Positions 1-6,473 of a stretch of 6,473 nt of DNA are shown here, in pieces. The notes under the pieces are model-generated. The model searched no databases and was not told the DNA's origin. It saw only the letters and a list, made by a program, of their open reading frames with translations. This stretch comes from an uncultured Ventosimonas sp. (GTDB lineage Bacteria; Pseudomonadota; Gammaproteobacteria; Pseudomonadales; Pseudomonadaceae): NCBI GenBank assembly GCA_945283395.1, contig CALYQH010000077.1, positions 1 through 6,473 on the forward strand, read 5' to 3'. Position numbers and translations under genes: made by a program. How positions within the stretch are numbered: the stretch's first letter is position 1; each line of letters opens with the position of its first letter.

Positions 1-343
1 GATAAAAGTCTAATTCTAGAACGCCTAAGAAAATGGCTAGACAAGCTACAAAAGTGAGCCATAAACGCTGTAGGAAGCGCCAGCCCATAAATTTTTTACA
101 TAAGAAGGTTAATGCTATAGGAACCATGGCTAAGGCTACTATTTTAGCATCAAAGCGTAAGCCATTGATGAAAGCCTCTACAAATGTAGCGCTAGGTGTT
201 TCGCCTACTAATTCATAATTATATTCAAATAAAGCAAAGCGTATAAGACTGTAAAGGATCATTAATACTAACGCGGATAGTACAAAAAAACTCAGTTGTT
301 GCAGAGTATTAGGCGGATTAAGAAATTTATTTTTGTTGATCAT
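1..343 (-). CDS. LTA-synthase-like sulfatase-fold membrane protein, N-terminal part only (cut by window edge)
   Basis: This reading frame runs from an ATG at 343 to the left edge without a stop, giving 114 visible residues. The rest of the gene lies outside the window. Three hydrophobic segments are visible, at about residues 17-37, 66-84 and 91-110. Between them is a motif FINGLRFDAK (about 58-67), and the visible part ends in LELDFY (109-114). From memory, this arrangement matches the membrane domain of gammaproteobacterial LTA synthase family (phosphoglycerol transferase-like) proteins, whose catalytic sulfatase-fold domain comes later and faces the periplasm. The catalytic nucleophile cannot be checked here. 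Family members in Gram-negatives do not make lipoteichoic acid; known relatives modify periplasmic glucans (OpgB) or handle envelope lipids (PbgA/YejM), so the substrate is open. The ATG at 343 was chosen because the upstream frame has no other ATG before a stop at about 437-439. The Shine-Dalgarno sequence is weak. The gene follows the DUF58 gene by 140 bases on the same strand. Confidence 0.78.
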   Translation of the reverse strand, partial: MINKNKFLNPPNTLQQLSFFVLSALVLMILYSLIRFALFEYNYELVGETPSATFVEAFINGLRFDAKIVALAMVPIALTFLCKKFMGWRFLQRLWLTFVACLAIFLGVLELDFY

Positions 344-483
344 AATATATAGATATAAAGAGTTAATATGGGGTTTATGATACAGTAATATCACAAAAAC
401 AACTGCTAAAAAAAGGTCTATAGACTTGCTTTGATGCTAGTTGGATTGTGTTTTAGCTAAATAAGTTCCAGAGAGCTTAAATT
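344..483 (-). other. Intergenic gap between the DUF58 gene and the LTA-synthase-like gene
   Basis: This is the only real gap in the window: 140 bases, very AT-rich, with no open frame of note. Read on the minus strand, it contains a perfect 10-base palindrome GTCTATAGAC (416-425) followed directly by CT7 (408-415). This looks like a weak terminator, but its hairpin would have only three base pairs around a TATA loop. Closer to the downstream ATG there are AT-rich stretches (344-358) that could serve as a -10 element, but I find no well-spaced -35/-10 pair. Whether the downstream gene has its own promoter or is read through from the operon cannot be decided from sequence alone. Confidence 0.4.
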
Positions 484-1845
484 CTATAGAGCACCAGATC
501 TTTTTAAGGAAAGATAATGATTAACTAATTGTGGAGCAAAATACTTAGGAAGTACATCTAAAACAGGTAGATGCTGGGCAGCTAATTTATCATGGAGCTG
601 TTTACGAATAAAAAGCTGTTGAATATCTCCGCAATAGGTGAGGGCTTCATTAAAGCTAGTAAAGGGGGTAGTTGCTATTTCATCACTTATTTCTTCTCTA
701 AGGCTTGCTATGAGGACTTTATGATATTTACTCAGGTATTTAAAAGAATTAATGGTGTCTTTATTTTCTGAGTAGCGAAGATTTGTGATTAAAATAACTA
801 AGCTGCGACGTTTGGTATTAGCAAGTAATATTTGAATGGCATCAGTATAATCAGCCGGTTGTTGAGAGCTTTGTAAGTCATATACATTATTGAGTAAAAT
901 ATTTAGTTGTTGTTGTCCTTTAGTGGGTTTTATAAATATATTTTTCTCAGCCGCAAAAGTGGCTAATCCTACTGCATCGCCTTGTCTAATAGCAACATAG
1001 CTGAGTAATAAGCAGGCATTTAAAGCATGATCAAAATGACTTAGATTATTTTCTTTAATTCGCATTCTTTGCCCACAATCTAGTAAGAAAATAATTTGTT
1101 GATCTCGTTCATCTTGATATTCTTTAGCAATCGGGGTTTTGTGGCGAGCAGTTGCATTCCAATCTATTTGTTTGAGTGTATCGCCTTCTCTAAATTCTCT
1201 TAATTGGTGGAAATCTAAGCCTAGTCCTCTCCTAGGTTGAGGCCTTACGCCTAAATAATAAATCCATTGGTCAATGGTAGCAATATTTGAACCATAGAGT
1301 TTGGTGAAGTCAGGATAAACCCTAGTAGTATTTTCTAGCGTTAAATAACGTCGTTGTTGCCAAAGTCGCCAAGGACTAGTAATGATTAGCTCACATATTA
1401 ACCAACTACAATCACCTCTAATCAAAGGTTTGATAGGATATTTTAACAAGTATTGTTGGCTCGCTTTAAGTACAATAGTTTGGGGTAATTGTTGAAACTC
1501 AACAGAGCTAGGAACATGATCAAAAATAGTAACAGTAAGATCAGCAGGAAATTCATTAGTAATAAGTAAAGTTGCTTCATGCCAACGGTTTACCGATAAG
1601 GAGATAGGTAAACATCTTACTATAGTAGGTGAAATAATACGGCGTAGTAATAATATATCTACTACACTCAGCAAACTTATGACTATTAGGATAATATCAG
1701 CTAATTGCAATAGTTTACTATTGATATTCATGCCTACTAATGCAAGCGTTTCTAATAATAGTGAGCAAGCTGCTAATGCCGCAATAATAATTAATAGAGC
1801 AATGGCAGGTTTTAACAAGTTCTTACAGGTTGCTTTATTTTTCAT
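484..1845 (-). CDS. DUF58 family protein with degenerate VWA-like domain (probable MoxR partner)
   Basis: A 453-residue protein, full length for the family. Two N-terminal membrane helices (about 11-35 and 45-67) are followed by a beta-rich segment (about 80-170) and then the DUF58 core. The signature is clear at about 205-261: RRGLGLDFHQLREFREGD, then IDWNATAR, then IIFLLDCGQRM. This is the position where VWA domains carry a DxSxS metal site; here only the first Asp (D256) remains, and the later conserved Asp is Asn in LITNLR (N355). That pattern seems typical of this DUF58 subfamily rather than damage. The C-terminus (LPVLDVLPKYFAPQLVNHYLSLK) is also family-like. The protein would sit in the inner membrane with the DUF58 domain probably in the cytoplasm, where it could meet the MoxR ATPase encoded just upstream. 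The ATG overlaps the MoxR stop as ATGA, and there is no recognisable Shine-Dalgarno sequence before it, so translation is probably coupled to moxR. It is the last gene of the overlapping set and ends in TAG. Confidence 0.93.
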   Translation of the reverse strand: MKNKATCKNLLKPAIALLIIIAALAACSLLLETLALVGMNINSKLLQLADIILIVISLLSVVDILLLRRIISPTIVRCLPISLSVNRWHEATLLITNEFPADLTVTIFDHVPSSVEFQQLPQTIVLKASQQYLLKYPIKPLIRGDCSWLICELIITSPWRLWQQRRYLTLENTTRVYPDFTKLYGSNIATIDQWIYYLGVRPQPRRGLGLDFHQLREFREGDTLKQIDWNATARHKTPIAKEYQDERDQQIIFLLDCGQRMRIKENNLSHFDHALNACLLLSYVAIRQGDAVGLATFAAEKNIFIKPTKGQQQLNILLNNVYDLQSSQQPADYTDAIQILLANTKRRSLVILITNLRYSENKDTINSFKYLSKYHKVLIASLREEISDEIATTPFTSFNEALTYCGDIQQLFIRKQLHDKLAAQHLPVLDVLPKYFAPQLVNHYLSLKRSGAL

Positions 1846-2855
1846 AAGCGGGGTGCATCAACTTGATCAATAATTTGCTTGATAACCTGATCAATGGAAA
1901 TGCCATCTATTTCCATTTCGGCACTTAACCTTACTCTATGACGTAAAGTCGGCAGTAAACAATCTTTAACATCGTCAGGAATTACAAACTGACCACCTCT
2001 TAACAAGGCTTTGGCTCTTGCTGCTTGGATCAGCGCTATGGAAGCTCTAGGCCCAGCTCCTATAGCTAAGTTATGATGGTTTCTGGTTGCTCTAACAAGC
2101 CTCACAGCATAATCAATTACCTGCTGATCCACTGGAATATTTTTGGTAATTAACTGTAAGGATAGAATATCTTTAGGTTGTACTAATTGCTGTAAAGGGT
2201 TTACTTCTAGCATATCGGCTTGGGTTGATTGGGTAACTTGCTGTACAAGTTTTAATTCCTCTGTTTGTGTTGGGTAATAAATATTAATCTTAAACATGAA
2301 GCGATCTAATTGCGCCTCTGGTAGAGGGTAAGTACCTTCTTGTTCAATAGGGTTTTGAGTGGCTAGTACCATGAAGGGTTGGGGTACTGCTAATGGCCTT
2401 CCTTCAAGAGTTGCTTGTCTTTCTTGCATTACTTCAAGAAGGGCTGATTGAGTTTTTGCTGGTGCTCTATTAATTTCATCTGCTAGGAGTAAGTTAGTAA
2501 AAATAGGGCCTTTACGTAATCTAAATTGTTCATTTTTCATATCATATACGGCATGACCTGTAATGTCACTTGGCATGAGATCAGGAGTAAATTGGATGCG
2601 TGCAAATTGGCCATTAAAGCAGTGGGCGAGCGCTCTAACTAGGAGCGTTTTACCTAATCCTGGTACTCCTTCAAGTAATACGTGACCACCTGCTAAAAGA
2701 GCTATAATAACTTGTTCTATTACAACATTTTGGCCTATGACGGCTTTTTGTAACTCTTGTCTCAGTCTTTGTACAAAGTTAAAAGCATTTTGTTGATTAG
2801 TGCTTTCTATAGAGGTATCTTGACTAGCAGTTGATAAATCAGTTGTATTTGTCAT
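1842..2855 (-). CDS. MoxR-family AAA+ ATPase
   Basis: A 337-residue AAA+ ATPase with every key motif in place: Walker A GVPGLGKT (63-70), Walker B LLLADE (122-127, catalytic D126/E127), sensor 1 at N168 in ATQNP, arginine-finger region PEAQLDRF (179-186) and sensor 2 in GAGPRAS (266-272, R270). The first 25 or so residues are polar and low in complexity, rich in Thr, Ser and Gln, and probably disordered. The C-terminal part has the usual helical lid followed by RHRVRLSAEMEIDG. MoxR proteins are cytoplasmic, ring-forming ATPases that act as chaperone-like remodellers, normally paired with VWA or DUF58 proteins; this matches the DUF58 gene that overlaps its 3' end by four bases. The start is an ATG overlapping the DUF4350 stop (ATGA), with AGGA seven bases upstream. 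The family and activity are secure; the client is unknown. The gene symbol moxR is often used loosely, so I leave the symbol blank. Confidence 0.97.
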   Translation of the reverse strand: MTNTTDLSTASQDTSIESTNQQNAFNFVQRLRQELQKAVIGQNVVIEQVIIALLAGGHVLLEGVPGLGKTLLVRALAHCFNGQFARIQFTPDLMPSDITGHAVYDMKNEQFRLRKGPIFTNLLLADEINRAPAKTQSALLEVMQERQATLEGRPLAVPQPFMVLATQNPIEQEGTYPLPEAQLDRFMFKINIYYPTQTEELKLVQQVTQSTQADMLEVNPLQQLVQPKDILSLQLITKNIPVDQQVIDYAVRLVRATRNHHNLAIGAGPRASIALIQAARAKALLRGGQFVIPDDVKDCLLPTLRHRVRLSAEMEIDGISIDQVIKQIIDQVDAPRL

Positions 2856-4003
2856 AGTGCATTCCTAATTGCTTGAAGAGCAATAATAATCTGAGTAAAT
2901 TCTACTTTAGAAAAGCGAGAGTGAGAAGTCATAGGACTCATGATGCGGCGAATAGAAGTTATTGGTTGTTGGGTAAGTTTGCTTAAGAATTTATATTGTT
3001 CATCATTTGCTAAACTATCGAAATGAGGTGAACGTTTTTTAACCAAATAATAGATTTCTTGTTGTAAAAGCATGATAAGTTGTTGTTGCCCTATCTGTTT
3101 ATATAAAAAATTACCTTGTGCAGTAAGTTGTAGGGGTAATTGTCTTCTATTTTTTTCTATAGGTGACTCTAATGGGCCTGAGCGAATAGCTATAAACCAT
3201 AGAATTAATAAGATAAGTGCCATGGAAACAAGTAAAGTATGAGGATAGTTTTTAATAGCTGCTAGTAGCACGCTGGGGTGCTGTTTGGTTTGAGATATGG
3301 GTTTATAGAGAATAGTAACAGGATAACCTGCTGTGAGATAGCTTAGTAACCATGCATGATCGTTATTTCCGATTGCATTATTCCGCCAAATATAGGCAGA
3401 TGACAAGACAGTAATTTTACCTTTACCATAAGTAAACTGTAAAAGTTTAATAGTCCCTTTGTTTGTAGCTGCCCAAAAGGTGGCTATTCCCTTTTGGTCA
3501 ATTAGTTGCCACGAGTCATTGAACTTAAAATGGGCAGGCTTTTCCTCATTCTCTATATAAAGTTTAACATCATTAGTTTTATCGTAATCGTAAGATTTGC
3601 TCACTTGGATACCAAGAGGCATAAGTAACTTGTCGGTATTATTAGGTTTTTTACTAAGTGTCGTTCTGTTTGCTTCTACAATCAGTATTCCCCCTTGTTT
3701 CACCCAATCTAGGAGAAGTTGAATTTGGCTAGTAGAGAAATTATTTCTGTCGCCTAATAGCAATACTGTTTGTTTATGAGGAGATAGTGTTTTAAAAAGT
3801 TGAATGTTGTTAATTACAGTTACTTTTTGATGACGTTGTTTTAAATAATATTCAGCAGCTAAAAAAGGATTCCTTCTCACTTCATACGGTTGTTCTACTC
3901 TCTTTTCTATAGTGTATTTTTCGATATGAAAATATAAAAATAAACCCATTATGATAAAGAGCACTACTGTAATTATTATTGTTTTGATAGGAAGCTGGTT
4001 CAT
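2852..4003 (-). CDS. DUF4350 domain membrane protein
   Basis: A 383-residue protein with one N-terminal membrane helix (about 8-25) and a second near residues 256-274. The domain between them looks like an alpha/beta fold: NPFLAAEYYLKQRHQKV (45-61), a strand-turn LLLGDRNNFS (81-90), LDWVKQGGILIVEA (98-111) and a late GKGKITVLSSAYIWRNNAIGN stretch split around residues 193-213. This is the DUF4350 pattern, distantly similar to glutamine-amidotransferase-like folds but with no catalytic Cys-His pair that I can identify. With two membrane helices flanking it, the domain is probably periplasmic and the C-terminal 110 residues cytoplasmic, though the topology is inferred. The start overlaps the DUF4129 stop as ATGA and has AAGGAAG seven bases upstream. 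Its constant neighbours, a MoxR ATPase downstream and SpoIIM/DUF4129 proteins upstream, suggest it is a subunit of the membrane assembly served by MoxR. No biochemical role is known to me. Confidence 0.85.
   Translation of the reverse strand: MNQLPIKTIIITVVLFIIMGLFLYFHIEKYTIEKRVEQPYEVRRNPFLAAEYYLKQRHQKVTVINNIQLFKTLSPHKQTVLLLGDRNNFSTSQIQLLLDWVKQGGILIVEANRTTLSKKPNNTDKLLMPLGIQVSKSYDYDKTNDVKLYIENEEKPAHFKFNDSWQLIDQKGIATFWAATNKGTIKLLQFTYGKGKITVLSSAYIWRNNAIGNNDHAWLLSYLTAGYPVTILYKPISQTKQHPSVLLAAIKNYPHTLLVSMALILLILWFIAIRSGPLESPIEKNRRQLPLQLTAQGNFLYKQIGQQQLIMLLQQEIYYLVKKRSPHFDSLANDEQYKFLSKLTQQPITSIRRIMSPMTSHSRFSKVEFTQIIIALQAIRNAL
2863..2866 (-). promoter_or_regulatory. Ribosome binding site of the MoxR gene
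   Basis: Coding-strand AGGA lies seven bases before the ATG at 2855, inside the end of the DUF4350 gene. The match is short but well placed and supports the ATGA-overlap start. Confidence 0.55.
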
Positions 4004-5598
4004 GCTCCAACTTCCTTGTTATTAACTGACATCAATTGCCATCCATTAATTAGTAGTTGTTTTTGTTGAGGGCTAATTTGGTAATGCCCATAAGCTAATT
4101 GTAGCCATTGGTTAGTAAGTTGTTCGGTAAAGGATATGACAGTTTGGCAAGGTAATCGGCGAGCTAACGCCAATACTTCTCCTTCGGTGTGGGAGGTTTT
4201 TAAGGGTATGTTATAACGATGGACTAGACAACTTAATAAAGCTCTATAAAGCAAACTTACCGCTTGCCTAGTATCACCTTGTTGCCAATATTTTTCAAAT
4301 TCTCCAAGAATGTTTGAAGGTAAACTTTCAGGAGTAATAGCTAAGCCAAACAGTTGTTTAGGATTCGGAGGGTTAATCTTGCGTTTTTTGGTATTAGTTA
4401 AGGGCTTATTAAAATAGTGCCAGATAATAAAGAATATAATGAAAATAGCAATTGCCCAGACAGATGTAGTAAAAATATTACTGAAAAACCAACCTAGAAA
4501 TTGAATGAAAAAATTATTTGAATTACTTTCATGGCTTGAAGAGTGATTTAAGTCTTTCCAACGGTATAAGGTAATTTCTTGTTGCTCGTAAAAAGGCGAG
4601 GATTTAACAATTGAAGTAATTTGTGTTTGGCAGTCTTGTTTATCCAACTCTAGAGGTGTTAGTTGTTTTTTAGTAGCTTGTTGATCAGATTGAGTAATTT
4701 TTTCAGGTAATTGAATAGTTGGATTATTGGGTTGGGGGGGGGCAGCTTTGATGACCTCAGAAGTAAAACTACTAGTAAAGACACAGCATGCTACTAGCAA
4801 GATACATGATACTTTGTTAGCTAAACGTTCGGCTAAGCGGCGAAAAACAAGTTCTATATCCCAGCTTTCTAGTAACGTTCTACTATTCAAATAGAGACAG
4901 AAACCGCAAGATATATAGAGCGATTCAGTGAAAGTAACTACTAATACATATAAGGCGCAGCAAAGGTGAACTTGCCAAAAAGGTAAGTCAAATAACAAGC
5001 TATGAGTCCAAGTAGAACTTTCCTCCGTGTAAATATTTGAAGGTATCAGCATAAAAAATAGACTGATAATAAGACTATAGAATATACCTTCAAAGTGTAT
5101 AAAAATGATAGTTAACCATTGGGTAGGTGGCGATGTGTAATTGAGCTGCTTGAGCCGTAATTTTCTAGCAGCTCCAGTTAAGCCTTCTAAATGCTTTATA
5201 GCCAGGTTAAAACTACGGCTTAAACTAATGCGATGGATAGTAAGATCAGTAAGTGTTTTAAAAGATAGTAAGTTAGTTAACCAGAAAAGTAAGGTTTCCT
5301 TAATGGTTGGGATATTTCCAAATACTACATTGGATAATATATAAAGAGGTATCCTTTCAAATATAGGTTTTAACCACCAAAAAATGATAATAGGTAGGAG
5401 GGGAATTTTCCACTCCTTAATAGTAAAAAGTGGCATTTGCCAGAAAATAGTGGTTAACAGTATGAATATAGGTAAAGTAGCAAGACACCAGCAGCTTAGT
5501 AATAATACTATATGGCGTCGAGCTAATAAAATACCTAGATCGATCGCTTCCCATTTGTTGCGTGGGCGAATTTCAATGGTAGCATTAGTAACTTTCAT
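4000..5598 (-). CDS. Multi-pass membrane protein with C-terminal DUF4129 domain
   Basis: A 532-residue protein read from the ATG at 5598. Hydrophobic segments lie at about 30-58, 66-82, 160-187, 209-234, 264-280 and 371-395. The conserved stretch ISCGFCLYLNSRTLLESWDIELVFRRLAER (229-258) is typical of this gammaproteobacterial family. A polar, probably periplasmic linker (about 285-360) follows. After the last membrane helix, the C-terminal DUF4129 domain (about 410-526) contains EKYWQQGDTRQAVSLLYRALL and TEGEVLALARR, likely cytoplasmic. DUF4129 has no known activity and often accompanies transglutaminase or MoxR/DUF58 genes; no transglutaminase domain is present here. I chose ATG 5598 over an upstream in-frame TTG (5622) because GGGGAG sits nine bases before it. 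The gene overlaps the upstream SpoIIM gene by 14 bases and the DUF4350 gene by four. An unusual run of nine C (coding strand, 4734-4742) encodes part of AAPPQPN at about 285-291. Confidence 0.87.
   Translation of the reverse strand: MKVTNATIEIRPRNKWEAIDLGILLARRHIVLLLSCWCLATLPIFILLTTIFWQMPLFTIKEWKIPLLPIIIFWWLKPIFERIPLYILSNVVFGNIPTIKETLLFWLTNLLSFKTLTDLTIHRISLSRSFNLAIKHLEGLTGAARKLRLKQLNYTSPPTQWLTIIFIHFEGIFYSLIISLFFMLIPSNIYTEESSTWTHSLLFDLPFWQVHLCCALYVLVVTFTESLYISCGFCLYLNSRTLLESWDIELVFRRLAERLANKVSCILLVACCVFTSSFTSEVIKAAPPQPNNPTIQLPEKITQSDQQATKKQLTPLELDKQDCQTQITSIVKSSPFYEQQEITLYRWKDLNHSSSHESNSNNFFIQFLGWFFSNIFTTSVWAIAIFIIFFIIWHYFNKPLTNTKKRKINPPNPKQLFGLAITPESLPSNILGEFEKYWQQGDTRQAVSLLYRALLSCLVHRYNIPLKTSHTEGEVLALARRLPCQTVISFTEQLTNQWLQLAYGHYQISPQQKQLLINGWQLMSVNNKEVGA
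4011..4017 (-). promoter_or_regulatory. Ribosome binding site of the DUF4350 gene
   Basis: Coding-strand AAGGAAG lies seven bases before the ATG at 4003, within the final codons of the DUF4129 gene. It is a strong Shine-Dalgarno match and confirms the start that overlaps the preceding stop as ATGA. Confidence 0.7.
4734..4742 (-). repeat. Nine-base C homopolymer inside the DUF4129 gene
   Basis: The plus strand has nine G in a row, so the coding strand has nine C, reading gcc ccc ccc caa in frame. It is the longest G/C run I see in an otherwise AT-rich window. Loss of one C would bring the frame to a TAA at about 4659-4661, and gain of one C to a TAA at about 4724-4726. Either change would keep the membrane-spanning N-terminal half and remove the last membrane helix and the DUF4129 domain. 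In the given sequence the frame is intact. Confidence 0.9.
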
Positions 5599-6473
5599 AG
5601 CTACTTGCTCCCCGTCCAGCAAATAAAAAATAGCTATATACTAAAATCCAACAAATTGTCCCTACTATATACCTAATAGTTGGAGAAGTATTCATAGATG
5701 ACCAATAAGCCTCAATGAAGGCAGCTATCAATAGCATGATAAAAGCGCCTAATACAAGATTGATAGCTTGCCTTGCTGCATAGCGAACAGAGTCTAATCG
5801 AGTTTTACGCTTAGGAACAAGTACTGCCAATCCTAATTTTAACCCAGCGGATGCTGCTAAAGTAATGGCCGTTAATTCAAATGCTCCATGGGTTATTACA
5901 AATGGCCAAAAAGTTTGCCCGTAACCATTTAATGACAGATGGCAGGCCACAAGTCCCATGATAAGAGCATTATAAATTAAGTAAAAAAGCGTTCCTAAGC
6001 AAACTAATAAGCCACTAGCAAAAGTGGTAAAAGCAATGCCTATATTGTTAAAAATATAATAGCCAAACATAGCCCAATCTTGATCTGATCCTCTTCTAGA
6101 TAAAGGGCCTACCCATTCTAAAGCAGGGTCATACATACGTTCTAAAGCTTGCACATCGTAGGGTGACATAAATAAATAAATAAAATCAGGAAAGAAAATA
6201 TTAATTAAAGCTGCTAATAAACCCGTTCCATAAAATAATAAGGTAGTGGTGATGATTAAACCTTTTTGTGCCCTGACATTCTGTGGAAAACCATAGTCAA
6301 TAAATTGGAGAATACGTTGCAAAAGATTACTTCGATGTTGATAGAGTAACTGATGACCTCTTTGTACTAATTGCCTGAGTTTTGTTATTAATAAAGGGCT
6401 ATAAGCTCTTGCCTCTGCAATAGCTAGATGTTGACATATAGTTTGGTAGTTTGAGGGGAAATCTGCCTTTTGG
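5585..6473 (-). CDS. SpoIIM/DUF95 family membrane protein, 5' end outside window
   Basis: The frame is open from the right edge (first whole codon 6470-6472) to a TAA at 5585, giving 295 visible residues. A TTG at 6322 could be mistaken for the start, but the 50 residues before it are clearly family sequence: ADFPSNYQTICQHLAIAEAR followed by YSPLL and LVQRGHQLLY, the usual soluble N-terminal region. The true start is therefore beyond 6473, probably by a few tens of codons. Several membrane helices follow, with the conserved motifs FGYYIFNNIGIAF (Asn pair at visible residues 142-143), THGAFELTAI (H195, E199) and AFIEAYWSS (E254). The family name comes from the Bacillus engulfment protein SpoIIM, but nothing here suggests sporulation; in Gram-negatives these genes sit beside MoxR/DUF58 clusters and their role is unknown. 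The 3' end overlaps the DUF4129 gene by 14 bases. In related clusters an RDD-family gene often lies upstream, which cannot be checked here. Confidence 0.9.
   Translation of the reverse strand, partial: QKADFPSNYQTICQHLAIAEARAYSPLLITKLRQLVQRGHQLLYQHRSNLLQRILQFIDYGFPQNVRAQKGLIITTTLLFYGTGLLAALINIFFPDFIYLFMSPYDVQALERMYDPALEWVGPLSRRGSDQDWAMFGYYIFNNIGIAFTTFASGLLVCLGTLFYLIYNALIMGLVACHLSLNGYGQTFWPFVITHGAFELTAITLAASAGLKLGLAVLVPKRKTRLDSVRYAARQAINLVLGAFIMLLIAAFIEAYWSSMNTSPTIRYIVGTICWILVYSYFLFAGRGASSYESY
5608..5613 (-). promoter_or_regulatory. Ribosome binding site that fixes the DUF4129 start
   Basis: On the coding strand this reads GGGGAG, nine bases before the ATG at 5598. It lies inside the last codons of the SpoIIM gene. 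It supports the ATG over the longer TTG option at 5622, before which I see no similar site. Confidence 0.65.

Noticed and set aside
33..218. Plus-strand open frame of 61 codons
   Set aside because: It lies wholly opposite the LTA-synthase-like coding frame, which has clear membrane helices and family motifs. The plus-strand product is basic and has no recognisable features.
408..425. Palindrome GTCTATAGAC followed by a T-run as a rho-independent terminator on the minus strand
   Set aside because: The hairpin would have only three base pairs and an AT loop, too weak to call a terminator; it is described within the intergenic entry instead.
1679..1873. Plus-strand open frame of 64 codons
   Set aside because: It is antisense to the 5' end of the DUF58 gene and the 3' end of the MoxR gene, both well supported. 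It has no ribosome binding site or domain that I recognise.
1859..1901. Repeated TTGATCA-containing stretch near the end of the MoxR gene as a regulatory repeat
   Set aside because: It is explained by coding: the protein repeats IDQV within SIDQVIKQIIDQVD, a normal helical end of the lid domain.
5620..5622. TTG as the start of the DUF4129 gene
   Set aside because: It would add only eight residues and lengthen the overlap with the upstream gene, while the ATG at 5598 has a good GGGGAG site nine bases away.
5141..5626. Two plus-strand open frames (5141-5344 and 5384-5626)
   Set aside because: Both are antisense shadows of the DUF4129 gene start and the SpoIIM gene end; neither translation looks like a protein family.
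6320..6322. TTG as the start of the SpoIIM-like gene
   Set aside because: The frame continues upstream without a stop to the window edge, and the upstream residues match the soluble N-terminal region of the family, so this TTG is an internal Leu codon.

Overview
The window is a compact block of minus-strand genes from an AT-rich bacterium (roughly 35-40% GC by eye). All six genes I can support are on the minus strand, so the block reads from right to left. The protein families and their order match a conserved but poorly characterised gammaproteobacterial gene group: SpoIIM/DUF95 membrane protein, DUF4129 protein, DUF4350 protein, MoxR AAA+ ATPase, DUF58 protein. The subfamily features I recall (GAGPRAS sensor-2 motif in MoxR, TNLR in DUF58, and an LTA-synthase-like neighbour with FNGLRFD and LELDFY) resemble Pseudomonadales-type proteins. 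An AT-rich, possibly host-associated member of that group is plausible, but this is inference from memory and not a search.

Layout: 5585-6473 is the SpoIIM/DUF95 gene, open at its 5' end at the window edge. 4000-5598 encodes a multi-pass protein with a C-terminal DUF4129 domain. 2852-4003 encodes a DUF4350 protein. 1842-2855 encodes a MoxR ATPase. 484-1845 encodes a DUF58 protein with a degenerate von Willebrand A fold. These five genes overlap one another by 14, 4, 4 and 4 bases, so they are almost certainly one translationally coupled operon. A 140-base gap (344-483) follows. Then comes the first 114 codons of an LTA-synthase-like (alkaline phosphatase superfamily) membrane protein, 1-343, cut off by the left edge.

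How they may work together: MoxR ATPases usually act with VWA-type partners to remodel or assemble protein complexes. Here the DUF58 protein is the likely partner. The three membrane proteins (SpoIIM-like, DUF4129, DUF4350) are the obvious candidates for the complex being acted on at the inner membrane. The substrate and phenotype of this gene group are not known to me. The most unusual local sequence feature is a run of nine C in the coding strand of the DUF4129 gene. A one-base change in either direction there would remove the DUF4129 domain. I see no RNA genes, CRISPR arrays, insertion sequences or other mobile elements.
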